A DNA stretch of 64,000 nucleotides from GCA-2683825 sp965662355 (GTDB taxonomy: Bacteria > Planctomycetota > UBA1135 > GCA-002686595), in assembly GCA_965662355.1 (NCBI GenBank), contig CBFIHP010000007.1:124001-188000 (forward strand), read 5' to 3'. This document shows, piece after piece, positions 57,309 to 64,000 of this stretch. Each line of letters starts with the position of its first letter. The first letter of the stretch is position 1. The notes beneath the pieces were generated by a model. It saw only the letters and a list, made by a program, of their open reading frames with translations. It was not told the origin of the DNA and did no database searches. A program made the position numbers and the translations under genes.

Positions 57309-58370
57309 CTAATGTTCGCCGGCGCCGACCAGCGCCCCGATCTCCCGGGCCAGCACATCCGCCATCAGGCGGTTTCCGAGCGGGAGGTAGTGTCCATCGA
57401 AAGGAATGACGGGCAGAGCCTTTCCCTCTTGCGCAAGACGGGCCAACTCCTGTTCCAGGGGCACGGTGGCAATGCCCGCGGCCTTGGCCAAGGTGAGGGC
57501 ACGCTCCGCAATTTTCGTGCTCGGATGCGAGCCAGCTAGCGACTCGGGATCGGGGATGACACCGAAGAGCGGCCGCGCATCGAGATCGTCGCAAAGCGCG
57601 ACGAAGCGTCGCATGTAATCCGGCAGCCTGACCAGGCCGGCTTCGATATCGTCCGTGGTCATGTCCTCGGCCTGCGAACGATCGAAGATATCGTGCAGGC
57701 ACATGAGAAGCGCGCTGCGGCGTGCAAGCTCGCGCCCCGTCCACATGAAGCGCTCGAAGCCCTCGATACGCGTGCCGGTATCGAAGTACAGCACGCCCTT
57801 GCCCTTCAAGCGCTCATAGGTGCCGTCGATGTCCCGCTCGACGAGGTCGTTCCAGTACCAGCACAAAACGACGATGTCCGGATCCAGTTCGTGACCGAGA
57901 CTCTCGAGCAGCGCAAGCTCCTGTCGCGTGTCATAGGCCCGGTGCCCCGAATTGATGACCGTCCAGTCGATCCCGGATGGAGTTACGGAGTCGAGTTGCT
58001 CTTCGAGCAGGAAGGGAAGCGTCTCGTTATCCCCCACCCCTTGGCCATAGACGAGACTATCTCCCAAAACCAACACCCGAACCTCGCCCGCCCGACGTGC
58101 TTCGATCTCGAAGTTGCGCAAGCCCAGTCGGTTGACGAAGGCCTCGTGCTGATAGGTGTAGTGGATGCCCTCGACCATCTCCCAGCCGCGTTCGGGATTG
58201 GCACGCATGCGCAGGAGTGGCAGGCGCTCCGGCAACGGCGCACCGACCATCACGCGCACGAATACTTCCCCGACCAGGAAACCGAGTCCTGTGGAAAGGG
58301 TGATTGCCAGAAGACGGCGGCGCCAAGGTGATCCGACGAACATGGACTCCGTCATCTTAGTTTGCTGCAC
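57309..58370 (-). CDS. SGNH hydrolase-like membrane-anchored protein
   Basis: This is a 353-residue protein. A hydrophobic anchor (LLAITLSTGLGFLVGEVFV) follows a short N-terminus; the ATG at 58343 (MFVGSPW) is an alternative start. The SGNH pattern is RVLVLGDSLVYGQGVGDNE (GDS nucleophile), INSGHRAYDT, VLCWYWNDL with the block III Asn, and IPFDGHYLPLGNRLMAD with Asp/His. It resembles the protein at 27829-28959 in plan. O-acyl esterase or transferase activity at the envelope is likely; the substrate is unknown. Confidence 0.8.
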   Translation of the reverse strand: MQQTKMTESMFVGSPWRRRLLAITLSTGLGFLVGEVFVRVMVGAPLPERLPLLRMRANPERGWEMVEGIHYTYQHEAFVNRLGLRNFEIEARRAGEVRVLVLGDSLVYGQGVGDNETLPFLLEEQLDSVTPSGIDWTVINSGHRAYDTRQELALLESLGHELDPDIVVLCWYWNDLVERDIDGTYERLKGKGVLYFDTGTRIEGFERFMWTGRELARRSALLMCLHDIFDRSQAEDMTTDDIEAGLVRLPDYMRRFVALCDDLDARPLFGVIPDPESLAGSHPSTKIAERALTLAKAAGIATVPLEQELARLAQEGKALPVIPFDGHYLPLGNRLMADVLAREIGALVGAGEH

Positions 58371-58389
58371 CTCGTACGCGCAGCGCTCA

Positions 58390-58917
58390 TTACGCTTTCA
58401 TCAGCGATAGAGCGACGGTCATGAAACGATCCTGAAGATGGGCGACATCGATCTCGTTGACCTCGAACTCGACCGAAGCCGTGGTGAAGCCTCGGTAGTG
58501 ATACAAGCTGTAGTTTGCACCAACGATCAGGGCCGGAACACTGATCGACGAGATCTGGTACTCACTTCCCTCCAGAAGGCCCTTGATGGAACCAGCGATG
58601 AGGTTGCCGATCTCGCATATCCCATCGAGCACCTCTTCGTTTACTTCCGTCATCTCCTCGCAGAGCATCTTGCCCGCGAAGAAGCACGCCGCGTGCTCGG
58701 ACATGTTGATCGTCAGGTTCCCGCTGACCTCGCCCATAAGGCTCACCAGGATCGAGTACTTCTTGGAGACCGTCAGCATTCGCGAGGCCCCAACCGGAAC
58801 AGGCTCGACGCCGGCCATCGACATACCTTCGGTAACTCCCCCCATGACCGCCTCCAAAAGCACCGTCGGAATTTGGAGTTTGGGGAGGGTCTCTTGAAGA
58901 AGGGAATCGGAGCTCAT
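58390..58917 (-). CDS. CheX/CheC-like chemotaxis phosphatase-family protein
   Basis: This 175-residue protein is close in pattern to CheX, which dephosphorylates CheY-P. The CheC/CheX signature is in GICEIGNLIAGSIKGLL, with Glu and Asn spaced ExxN. VSLMGEVSGNLTINM and AACFFAGKMLCEEMT are the flanking beta and helix segments. No CheA, CheY or flagellar gene is in the window, so its partner is probably a response regulator elsewhere. It begins just after the enoyl-CoA hydratase gene in the divergent direction. Confidence 0.85.
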   Translation of the reverse strand: MSSDSLLQETLPKLQIPTVLLEAVMGGVTEGMSMAGVEPVPVGASRMLTVSKKYSILVSLMGEVSGNLTINMSEHAACFFAGKMLCEEMTEVNEEVLDGICEIGNLIAGSIKGLLEGSEYQISSISVPALIVGANYSLYHYRGFTTASVEFEVNEIDVAHLQDRFMTVALSLMKA

Positions 58918-59065
58918 GGGGAAAGTCTTTCCGTAGCTGGGGTGTCTCGCACACCCCTCTTCGTCCTCGCCCTAGCCCAGCTTGACCAAGATCCGAAAGG
59001 ACGCGAACTTCCCAATCGTGGGACCGCTTCCGTAGACTTCCCAGCTCCGCCCCGCAGGAGCCACC

Positions 59066-59815
59066 ATGCTGGAACGAATTGAACACGGGCCCATTCTCGA
59101 GCTGCGTCTTGCCCGCCCGCCCGCAAACGCACTCTCTCCGGAACTGATTCACGAGTTGCGGCAAGCCCTCGAGGGGCTCACGGAAGGTGTCGAGGGCCTG
59201 GTCCTTTCGGGCCGCGAGGGAATGTTCTCGGGCGGACTCGACGTTCCCGAGTTCATGAAGAGCGACCGAGCAGGAGTACGCCAGGCCTGGGTCGATTTCT
59301 TCGCCGTGATGCATATGCTCGCAGCATCGCCACGGCCCGTTGCCTGTGCCATCACGGGGCACGCGCCAGCAGGAGGCTGTGTTCTGGCCCTCTTTTGTGA
59401 TTGGCGCGTCATGGCCGAGGGCAGGTTCAAGATCGGGCTGAACGAAGTCCAGGTGGGGCTGCGTATGCCCGAGGCCATCCACGCCGCTGCCACGCACGTC
59501 GTCGGTACCCGACAAGCCGAGAGAATGTGCACGAGCGCTCAGCTGCTGGGAACAGAGGAAGCGCTGCGTATCGGCTTGGTCGACGAGCTGGTTCCCGTCG
59601 AGGTCGTCCTCCCGCGAGCGCTCGAATGGACCGCGTCGATGCTCGCCTTGCCCAGGATAGCCCTCCGCGAGACGCGAGCGCTGGCGCGGCGCGCTCTGTT
59701 GAAGCCAATGGAATCCTTGGATGAAGCTGCCATCGATCGTTTCATCGAGGAGTGGTTCAGCGACGAGACCCAGGGAGCGATGCAAGCCCTGGTCGAGCGC
59801 CTGGCTCAGAAGTAA
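59066..59815 (+). CDS. Enoyl-CoA hydratase/isomerase family protein
   Basis: This is a 249-residue crotonase-fold protein. Substrate-binding and oxyanion segments are GREGMFSGGLDVPEFM and ITGHAPAGGCVLALFCDW. The usual catalytic Glu positions are only partly evident (EVQVGLRMPEA), so it may be an isomerase or another crotonase rather than a hydratase. It could serve the same acyl-CoA pathway as the carboxylase operon nearby. acpS follows after 10 bases. Confidence 0.88.
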   Translation: MLERIEHGPILELRLARPPANALSPELIHELRQALEGLTEGVEGLVLSGREGMFSGGLDVPEFMKSDRAGVRQAWVDFFAVMHMLAASPRPVACAITGHAPAGGCVLALFCDWRVMAEGRFKIGLNEVQVGLRMPEAIHAAATHVVGTRQAERMCTSAQLLGTEEALRIGLVDELVPVEVVLPRALEWTASMLALPRIALRETRALARRALLKPMESLDEAAIDRFIEEWFSDETQGAMQALVERLAQK

Positions 59816-59825
59816 GGACGCGCCC

Positions 59826-60212
59826 GTGGCCATCGTATCGATCGGTATGGACCTGATGGAGATCTCGCGCATCGAACGTGTGTTGAAAGCGCGGGGCCAG
59901 CGCTTTCTCGACCGCATCTACACAGCGGGTGAGCAGGCTTATTGCGAAGGGCGGCCCCAGACGCGTGCAACGCACTACGCAGGGCGATATGCGGTCAAGG
60001 AAGCCGTGATGAAGGTCCTTGGAACCGGTTGGGCACGCGGAGTGCGCTGGGTCGACATCGAGATCCTGCGTGCCCCCGGAGAAGCACCGAGAGTCCAGCT
60101 GCACGGCGCAAGTGCCCAGGTCGCAGAGCAGCGCGAGATCGAGCACATCCACATAACGATCACGCACGACGCTGGCGTTGCAGCGGCAGTCGCGATCGGC
60201 GAACGGAACTAA
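59826..60212 (+). CDS. acpS: Holo-[acyl-carrier-protein] synthase
   Basis: AcpS transfers 4'-phosphopantetheine from CoA to apo-ACP. The 128-residue length fits. Motifs are IGMDLMEISRIERVL (Mg/CoA binding, with Asp), then GRYAVKEAVMKVLGTGW, where KEAVMK is the hallmark. I placed the start at GTG 59826, preceded by AAGGA with seven bases spacing, just after the hydratase stop. The longer frame from 59721 lies inside the upstream gene. Confidence 0.93.
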   Translation: MAIVSIGMDLMEISRIERVLKARGQRFLDRIYTAGEQAYCEGRPQTRATHYAGRYAVKEAVMKVLGTGWARGVRWVDIEILRAPGEAPRVQLHGASAQVAEQREIEHIHITITHDAGVAAAVAIGERN

Positions 60213-60387
60213 CCGTCACCCGGAAAATATTTCCCTGCTGCAGGTGATGCGCCCGAAGAAATCGCCCCTCACTTCAGGAAAACGCAACCGTAGCCTCCAA
60301 GGTCTGCACACGCGAAGAGCACGTTGTGCAAGGATTGAGATGTCGTGAGGAGACCAAGAACTCACTACAACTCACCAATAAAAAACA

Positions 60388-61494
60388 ATGCGTGCTCTTC
60401 TAATCGGTGCCGCTGCAGCGGCGCTTTTCCCCATGGTGGGGACCGCACAAGGTCTGGCCGCCGTCGGCCCTACGAGCCCCGACAACGGTTTCCCCGAATG
60501 GTATGAAGACTTCAACGGACTACGCCTCGGCAGCTGCTTGACCGACGTCGGCCTCTGCCTGATGGACACTCCGGTCGAACTCATCGACCCTTCCCTGCCC
60601 TTCCCCGATAACTACGGCGGCGCCTTTTCCGATCACGTGCTCTACAACGTATGTGAAGCCGATATGGAGTCGGGCGGCAACGGCGGCCTCGCACTGCTCG
60701 TCATCACTGTTCAGGGTGGATTCGCAAACGACACCGAAGCCGCAATCAACGGCGATCAAGACGTCTTCGCTCGCTTTCGCGTGCGGATCGACAACCTGGT
60801 CCAGGGAGAGACCTACCAGGTCACGACCCCCGTCGGCACTTACAGCTTCGTCGCCGAGAACTCGGCTACTCGGGGTATCAACTTCACCGACGACGTCGGC
60901 CGCTTCATGCCCGGTATTTTCGAGGGCGCTCTCGGCGGGGCCATCGGCCCGTTCCTCACCTGGGACTCCGAGCTTCCGATCATGGACGCTGCTGGCAACC
61001 AGTACGTCGGTGATCCAGCCATCCCCCACACAATCACCGGTAGCCCGTTCGGCACGAACGTCTTCCGCGTGCGCGGCCGCAACGTCGGCGGCCCCGGCGT
61101 CCACAGGATCGAGACGAACCTCTTCTCGATCATCGGCCTCATGACTGACAACGTCGTCGATCCGCCCCCGCCGCCGACCTTCGAGCTGGCCGTCGCTCCG
61201 GCAGCCGCCGGCGCCCTGAACACCCTCACCGCCACGGGCGGCACCGAGGGTGGCCTGGTCGCCTTCCTGTTCGGTTTTAGCAGCGGCCCGCGCACCATCA
61301 ATCCGGCCCCCTGCCCCATGGGTGTGGGGCTCGACATCCTGGACCCGCGCCTCCTCGGTCTCAACCGCACGATGGCTGGCTCCGCCAGCGTCTCGCTGAA
61401 CATCCCGCCGATACTCGCGGGTCAGACGCTCCACATGCAAGCGGTCAACATCACCACGTGCGAGGCCAGTCCCCTGGTCAGCGCCACGCTTTAG
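60388..61494 (+). CDS. Secreted protein with conserved planctomycete-like C-terminus, unknown function
   Basis: This is a 368-residue protein with a Sec signal peptide (LIGAAAAALFPMVGTAQG). It then shows NGFPEWYEDFNGLRLGSC, a motif seen at the start of many bacterial secreted proteins of unknown function. The C-terminal 90 residues start with TFELAVAPAAAGALNTLTA and contain VAFLFGFSSG. A Pro-run linker (DPPPPPT) separates the two. Codons end mostly in C, hinting at high expression. The leader CACCAATAAAAAACA has no Shine-Dalgarno sequence. A strong terminator follows. Confidence 0.72.
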   Translation: MRALLIGAAAAALFPMVGTAQGLAAVGPTSPDNGFPEWYEDFNGLRLGSCLTDVGLCLMDTPVELIDPSLPFPDNYGGAFSDHVLYNVCEADMESGGNGGLALLVITVQGGFANDTEAAINGDQDVFARFRVRIDNLVQGETYQVTTPVGTYSFVAENSATRGINFTDDVGRFMPGIFEGALGGAIGPFLTWDSELPIMDAAGNQYVGDPAIPHTITGSPFGTNVFRVRGRNVGGPGVHRIETNLFSIIGLMTDNVVDPPPPPTFELAVAPAAAGALNTLTATGGTEGGLVAFLFGFSSGPRTINPAPCPMGVGLDILDPRLLGLNRTMAGSASVSLNIPPILAGQTLHMQAVNITTCEASPLVSATL

Positions 61495-61517
61495 TTCGAC
61501 ATCCTGTTTCGCCTTCG

Positions 61518-61554
61518 CGGCCGGGGCTCCGAAAAAGAGCTCGGGCCGTTTTTT
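61518..61554 (+). terminator. Rho-independent terminator
   Basis: The arms CGGCC-GGGCTC and GAGCTC-GGCCG pair with one internal mismatch around the loop CGAAAAA, and six T residues follow (61549-61554). It is 23 bases after the stop of the secreted protein gene. On the opposite strand no T-run follows, so it serves the plus strand. Confidence 0.9.
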
Positions 61555-61557
61555 GTG

Positions 61558-62424
61558 TCAGACGTCCACGTTCGTCAGTGCCTCGCCAATTCCTCCCGCC
61601 CCGGGCAGGATGTACTGGTTTTGGTTCAATCCGCTCTCCTCCTCCGCATATGTGCCTGGCACCGTCCCCAGCACATGCTCCGGTGACGCTCCGCGATCCA
61701 GGCGGGCGCCCCACAGGTGCGCCTGCGGACAGCGCTTCGTGATTGTCTGCACGGCCTCCGGAGTCAGGATCAGATTCGCCGACACGAGCGCCCGGGCTTG
61801 CTTTGCGTCGTAGGCCTCGTAGGCCTCCAGCACCGTCGCCACCGTTCCACCGGTGGCACACATTGGATCCGGAATGACGAGGATCGAGTTCTTGATGGAG
61901 CCACCGATCTTCGTGCCGTCCAGGCGGACCCCGGTCACAACACCGTTTGCGTCCACGGTCCGTGAAGCGCAAAAGAAGTCGAGGCGGACATTCTGGCTGG
62001 GCAGGACCTCGCAAGCGGCTTCGTAACACACCTGGCCGGGAACGACGCCACCGCGGACGATTGAGCAGATGACGAGACCGACGTCGTCCTGGAAGCGGGG
62101 GCCCTCATAGACACCCCGAGGATCGGCCTGGGCCATCCGGGTGGGAACGCGTTCGTTCGTCGTCGGGAAGTGGGCGTTCAAGATGTCCTGAAAGAGCCGT
62201 TTGTACGCGCTGCGCACCAGGGACGGGAGAAGCTCGCCGTCGCTTTCGGGGGACCCGATACGTGAGAGCAGACTCAAGAGGTAGGGGTCGTCGAGCAGGT
62301 GCACGCGCTCCCCGTAATGATGCCCGAGGCGGCGCCCGGTGCCCGATTGCCGAAGGGGCGATTCTCCGTCGGGGTTCGGACTGCCGGAGTACCCACCAGG
62401 GGTTAGAGTATCGCCTTCTTCCAT
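61558..62424 (-). CDS. upp: Uracil phosphoribosyltransferase
   Basis: This enzyme makes UMP from uracil and PRPP. The C-terminal 200 residues show the family: ICSIVRGGVVPGQVCYEAAC, the PRPP loop VIPDPMCATGGTVA, and the uracil-binding end LPGAGGIGEALTN. The protein is about 288 residues, longer than typical UPRT (about 208) because of an N-terminal extension rich in Gly/Ser/Pro. ATG 62424 has AGGA ten bases upstream; ATG 62481 and 62526 are longer alternatives. The extension resembles eukaryotic and some planctomycete forms. Confidence 0.88.
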   Translation of the reverse strand: MEEGDTLTPGGYSGSPNPDGESPLRQSGTGRRLGHHYGERVHLLDDPYLLSLLSRIGSPESDGELLPSLVRSAYKRLFQDILNAHFPTTNERVPTRMAQADPRGVYEGPRFQDDVGLVICSIVRGGVVPGQVCYEAACEVLPSQNVRLDFFCASRTVDANGVVTGVRLDGTKIGGSIKNSILVIPDPMCATGGTVATVLEAYEAYDAKQARALVSANLILTPEAVQTITKRCPQAHLWGARLDRGASPEHVLGTVPGTYAEEESGLNQNQYILPGAGGIGEALTNVDV

Positions 62425-62554
62425 GGGAGTTCGATCCTGCGGAGAGGGGTCGCCCTCGAGTGTGCTGTCTGCGCTGCGCATCGAGAGATTAGAACACCAA
62501 CTTCGCGGGACTCCCCCAGGGTCCATGGAAGAAAACCAAGCCGAGGATGAAAGG

Positions 62555-64000
62555 ATGCCGATTTCCCTGCCTATTCCCCTAAACGTACGGGTTCTGTGGA
62601 GCCCATGGCTCGCCGCCTGTGTCCTCTCCTGTCAAGCACCGACTCCCACGGGGAGTGGGCGCTTCGAAGTCGAGGCCAAGAGATCCCACCCCTGGTCCGC
62701 GCCGGCGCTGGAGCGGGCGGTTGCGGTCCGGGATGGTCACTCGGGAGCGCGGATCGACTTCGCGGACTTCCTCGACGCCCTGGCCGAAGCCGATGCGGTC
62801 TTCCTCGGAGAGACCCACATCGACGAGACGACACACCGGGTTCAACTCGGGGTTTACGAGGGTCTTCTCGAGCGCCGTGAGGGTCGTGTTGTGTTGGCAC
62901 TCGAGATGTTTCAACGCGACGCCCAGGCCCGGCTGGATGAGTACGTATCGGGTACGGCGAGCGAAGAGGAGTTCCTGTCGAGCGCGCGCCCGTGGGGCAA
63001 CTACCGCACGGCGTACCGGCCGTTGATCGAGCACGCACGTCACACGAACAGCAAGGTCGTCGCCTCGAACTATCCGCGTGCCCTGCGCGCCAAGGGCATG
63101 GACCAGCTCGACGAATCCGAGAAGGCTCTCGTACCGAGCGAATTGCTGGCGAACACGAGTCCCTACTGGAAGCGCGTCGATAACGCGGTTCGCGGACACC
63201 TGCAGATGATGGGACCGCGAACCGAGGAAGCACGGCTGAGTTCGATGCAGTCTCTGTGGGACAACTCGATGGGCGAAGCCTGTGCCATCGCGCTGGACGA
63301 GAACCCCGAGGCGATGGTCTTGCACGTGAACGGTGGCTTTCACAGCGCCTATCGAGACGGAACCGTTCGGCAGTTCAGCCTGCGCAAGCCCGATGCCCTG
63401 GTCCGCACAGTCGCTATCGTGCCCACGATGCATCCCGCGGTCGCCGACGTGGGCGAGGTGCCCATCGCCGACTATGTCGTCTTCGCCGAAGAACGCGCGC
63501 GCGACATCAACGAAGGCAAGTACGCGGTCACGATCCCGCGCTCACTCGAGTACCGACTGCACCTCCCGCAAGCGCCCCAGGAACAGGTTGGACGCCTGCC
63601 GCTTCTCATCTGGCTTTGCGACGATGGACTGACGGCGGCGGACGGGCTCGAGTTGTGGAAAGAGCGCCTGGGGGATCGGGCCGCGATCGCGGTTCTCGAA
63701 CCGCACTACCCCGAAATCCAGGCCGACCTCAGTGAAGGTGGGCGCTGGTATCGTCCGGGGACCTTCTCCGAGGACATGGGAGCCCTGCGTGTCGGCATCG
63801 AGCGCATCTGGGCTTTCCTGCTTCGCCACTACGACATCGATGCGCTGCGCGTTTGTCTCGCCGGCGAGGGAACCGGAGCTTCGGTCGTCGCCTTGGCCAC
63901 TCTGATGAGCGAGCGCATGGCGGTGAAGGCCATCGCCATCCAGCCGCGCGAGTTCTCGAAGATCAAGGACATGCCGTTGCCCCTCGCCGAATACCGCGGC
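62555..64000 (+). CDS. ChaN-like lipoprotein, 3' end outside window
   Basis: The frame starts at ATG 62555 and is open to the right edge (482 codons visible). The leader ends in the lipobox VLSC. The ChaN/DUF399 fold follows: DAVFLGETHIDETTHRVQL holds the GExH motif, VVLALEMFQRDAQ comes next, and ASNYPRALR is typical. GGFHSAYRDG carries the later His. ChaN-type proteins bind haem or act as periplasmic metal-dependent proteins. An additional C-terminal domain (about residue 330 onward) with LRVCLAGEGTGASVVALATL, a serine-hydrolase-like nucleophile elbow, is unusual. An in-frame ATG at 62525 is the alternative start. Confidence 0.75.
   Translation, partial: MPISLPIPLNVRVLWSPWLAACVLSCQAPTPTGSGRFEVEAKRSHPWSAPALERAVAVRDGHSGARIDFADFLDALAEADAVFLGETHIDETTHRVQLGVYEGLLERREGRVVLALEMFQRDAQARLDEYVSGTASEEEFLSSARPWGNYRTAYRPLIEHARHTNSKVVASNYPRALRAKGMDQLDESEKALVPSELLANTSPYWKRVDNAVRGHLQMMGPRTEEARLSSMQSLWDNSMGEACAIALDENPEAMVLHVNGGFHSAYRDGTVRQFSLRKPDALVRTVAIVPTMHPAVADVGEVPIADYVVFAEERARDINEGKYAVTIPRSLEYRLHLPQAPQEQVGRLPLLIWLCDDGLTAADGLELWKERLGDRAAIAVLEPHYPEIQADLSEGGRWYRPGTFSEDMGALRVGIERIWAFLLRHYDIDALRVCLAGEGTGASVVALATLMSERMAVKAIAIQPREFSKIKDMPLPLAEYRG

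Overview
The window is GC-rich DNA (visually well above 60% G+C) from a diderm bacterium, most likely a planctomycete (Planctomycetota). The main pointers are three consecutive EutN/CcmL-type microcompartment vertex genes followed by a class II aldolase, a large pseudopilin operon, many secreted proteins of unknown function, a YejM/PbgA-like envelope sulfatase-fold protein, frequent weak or absent Shine-Dalgarno sequences, and several TTG/GTG starts. The phylum call is inference from gene content; no rRNA gene is present. I see no tRNA, rRNA, CRISPR array, insertion sequence or prophage.

Layout. 1-5.1 kb (+): the 3' part of a sensor histidine kinase, then a FAD oxidoreductase, two SAM methyltransferases and an NTF2-fold lipoprotein. 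5.1-26.7 kb (-): a PpiD-like membrane chaperone, then, read from 26.7 kb downward, a tightly packed operon with many ATGA-type overlaps: FHA membrane protein, PilM-PilN fusion, PilO/GspM-like, TPR plus beta-sandwich protein, GspG, GspH with a LamG-like domain, a 1734-residue GspK, GspJ, GspI, a secreted CxxC protein, a parvulin lipoprotein and ScpB. This is a type II secretion/type IV pilus-like inner-membrane platform and pseudopilus whose components are repeatedly fused to beta-sandwich (LamG/ConA-like) domains. No assembly ATPase, GspF/PilC, secretin or prepilin peptidase is in the window. I consider this the most interesting system here.

27-35.3 kb: rsmE and an SGNH hydrolase (+); a methyltransferase, a TPR/peptidase-MA protein and a Ser/Thr kinase (-); then a cluster of small (+) genes ending in an FKBP isomerase. 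The first gene of that cluster has no ATG/GTG/TTG start and probably begins at ATC. 35.4-44.5 kb: GNAT acetyltransferase; SurA-like lipoprotein translationally coupled to three BMC-P genes and a class II aldolase; YejM/PbgA-like protein; two small membrane proteins, one with an Ala/Lys/Thr/Glu repeat; a YugP-type zinc peptidase; and a cysteine desulfurase.

44.7-52.5 kb: two tandem membrane-anchored proteins with repeated carboxypeptidase-regulatory-like domains, an HELVH metalloprotease-like protein, a CpsD-type ATPase and a large secreted helical protein. 52.6-60.2 kb: a biotin carboxylase/carboxyltransferase/biotin carrier operon, ispH, an SGNH protein, a lone CheX-like protein, an enoyl-CoA hydratase and acpS. 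60.4-64 kb: a secreted protein ended by a clear rho-independent terminator, upp, and the 5' part of a ChaN-like lipoprotein that runs off the window.
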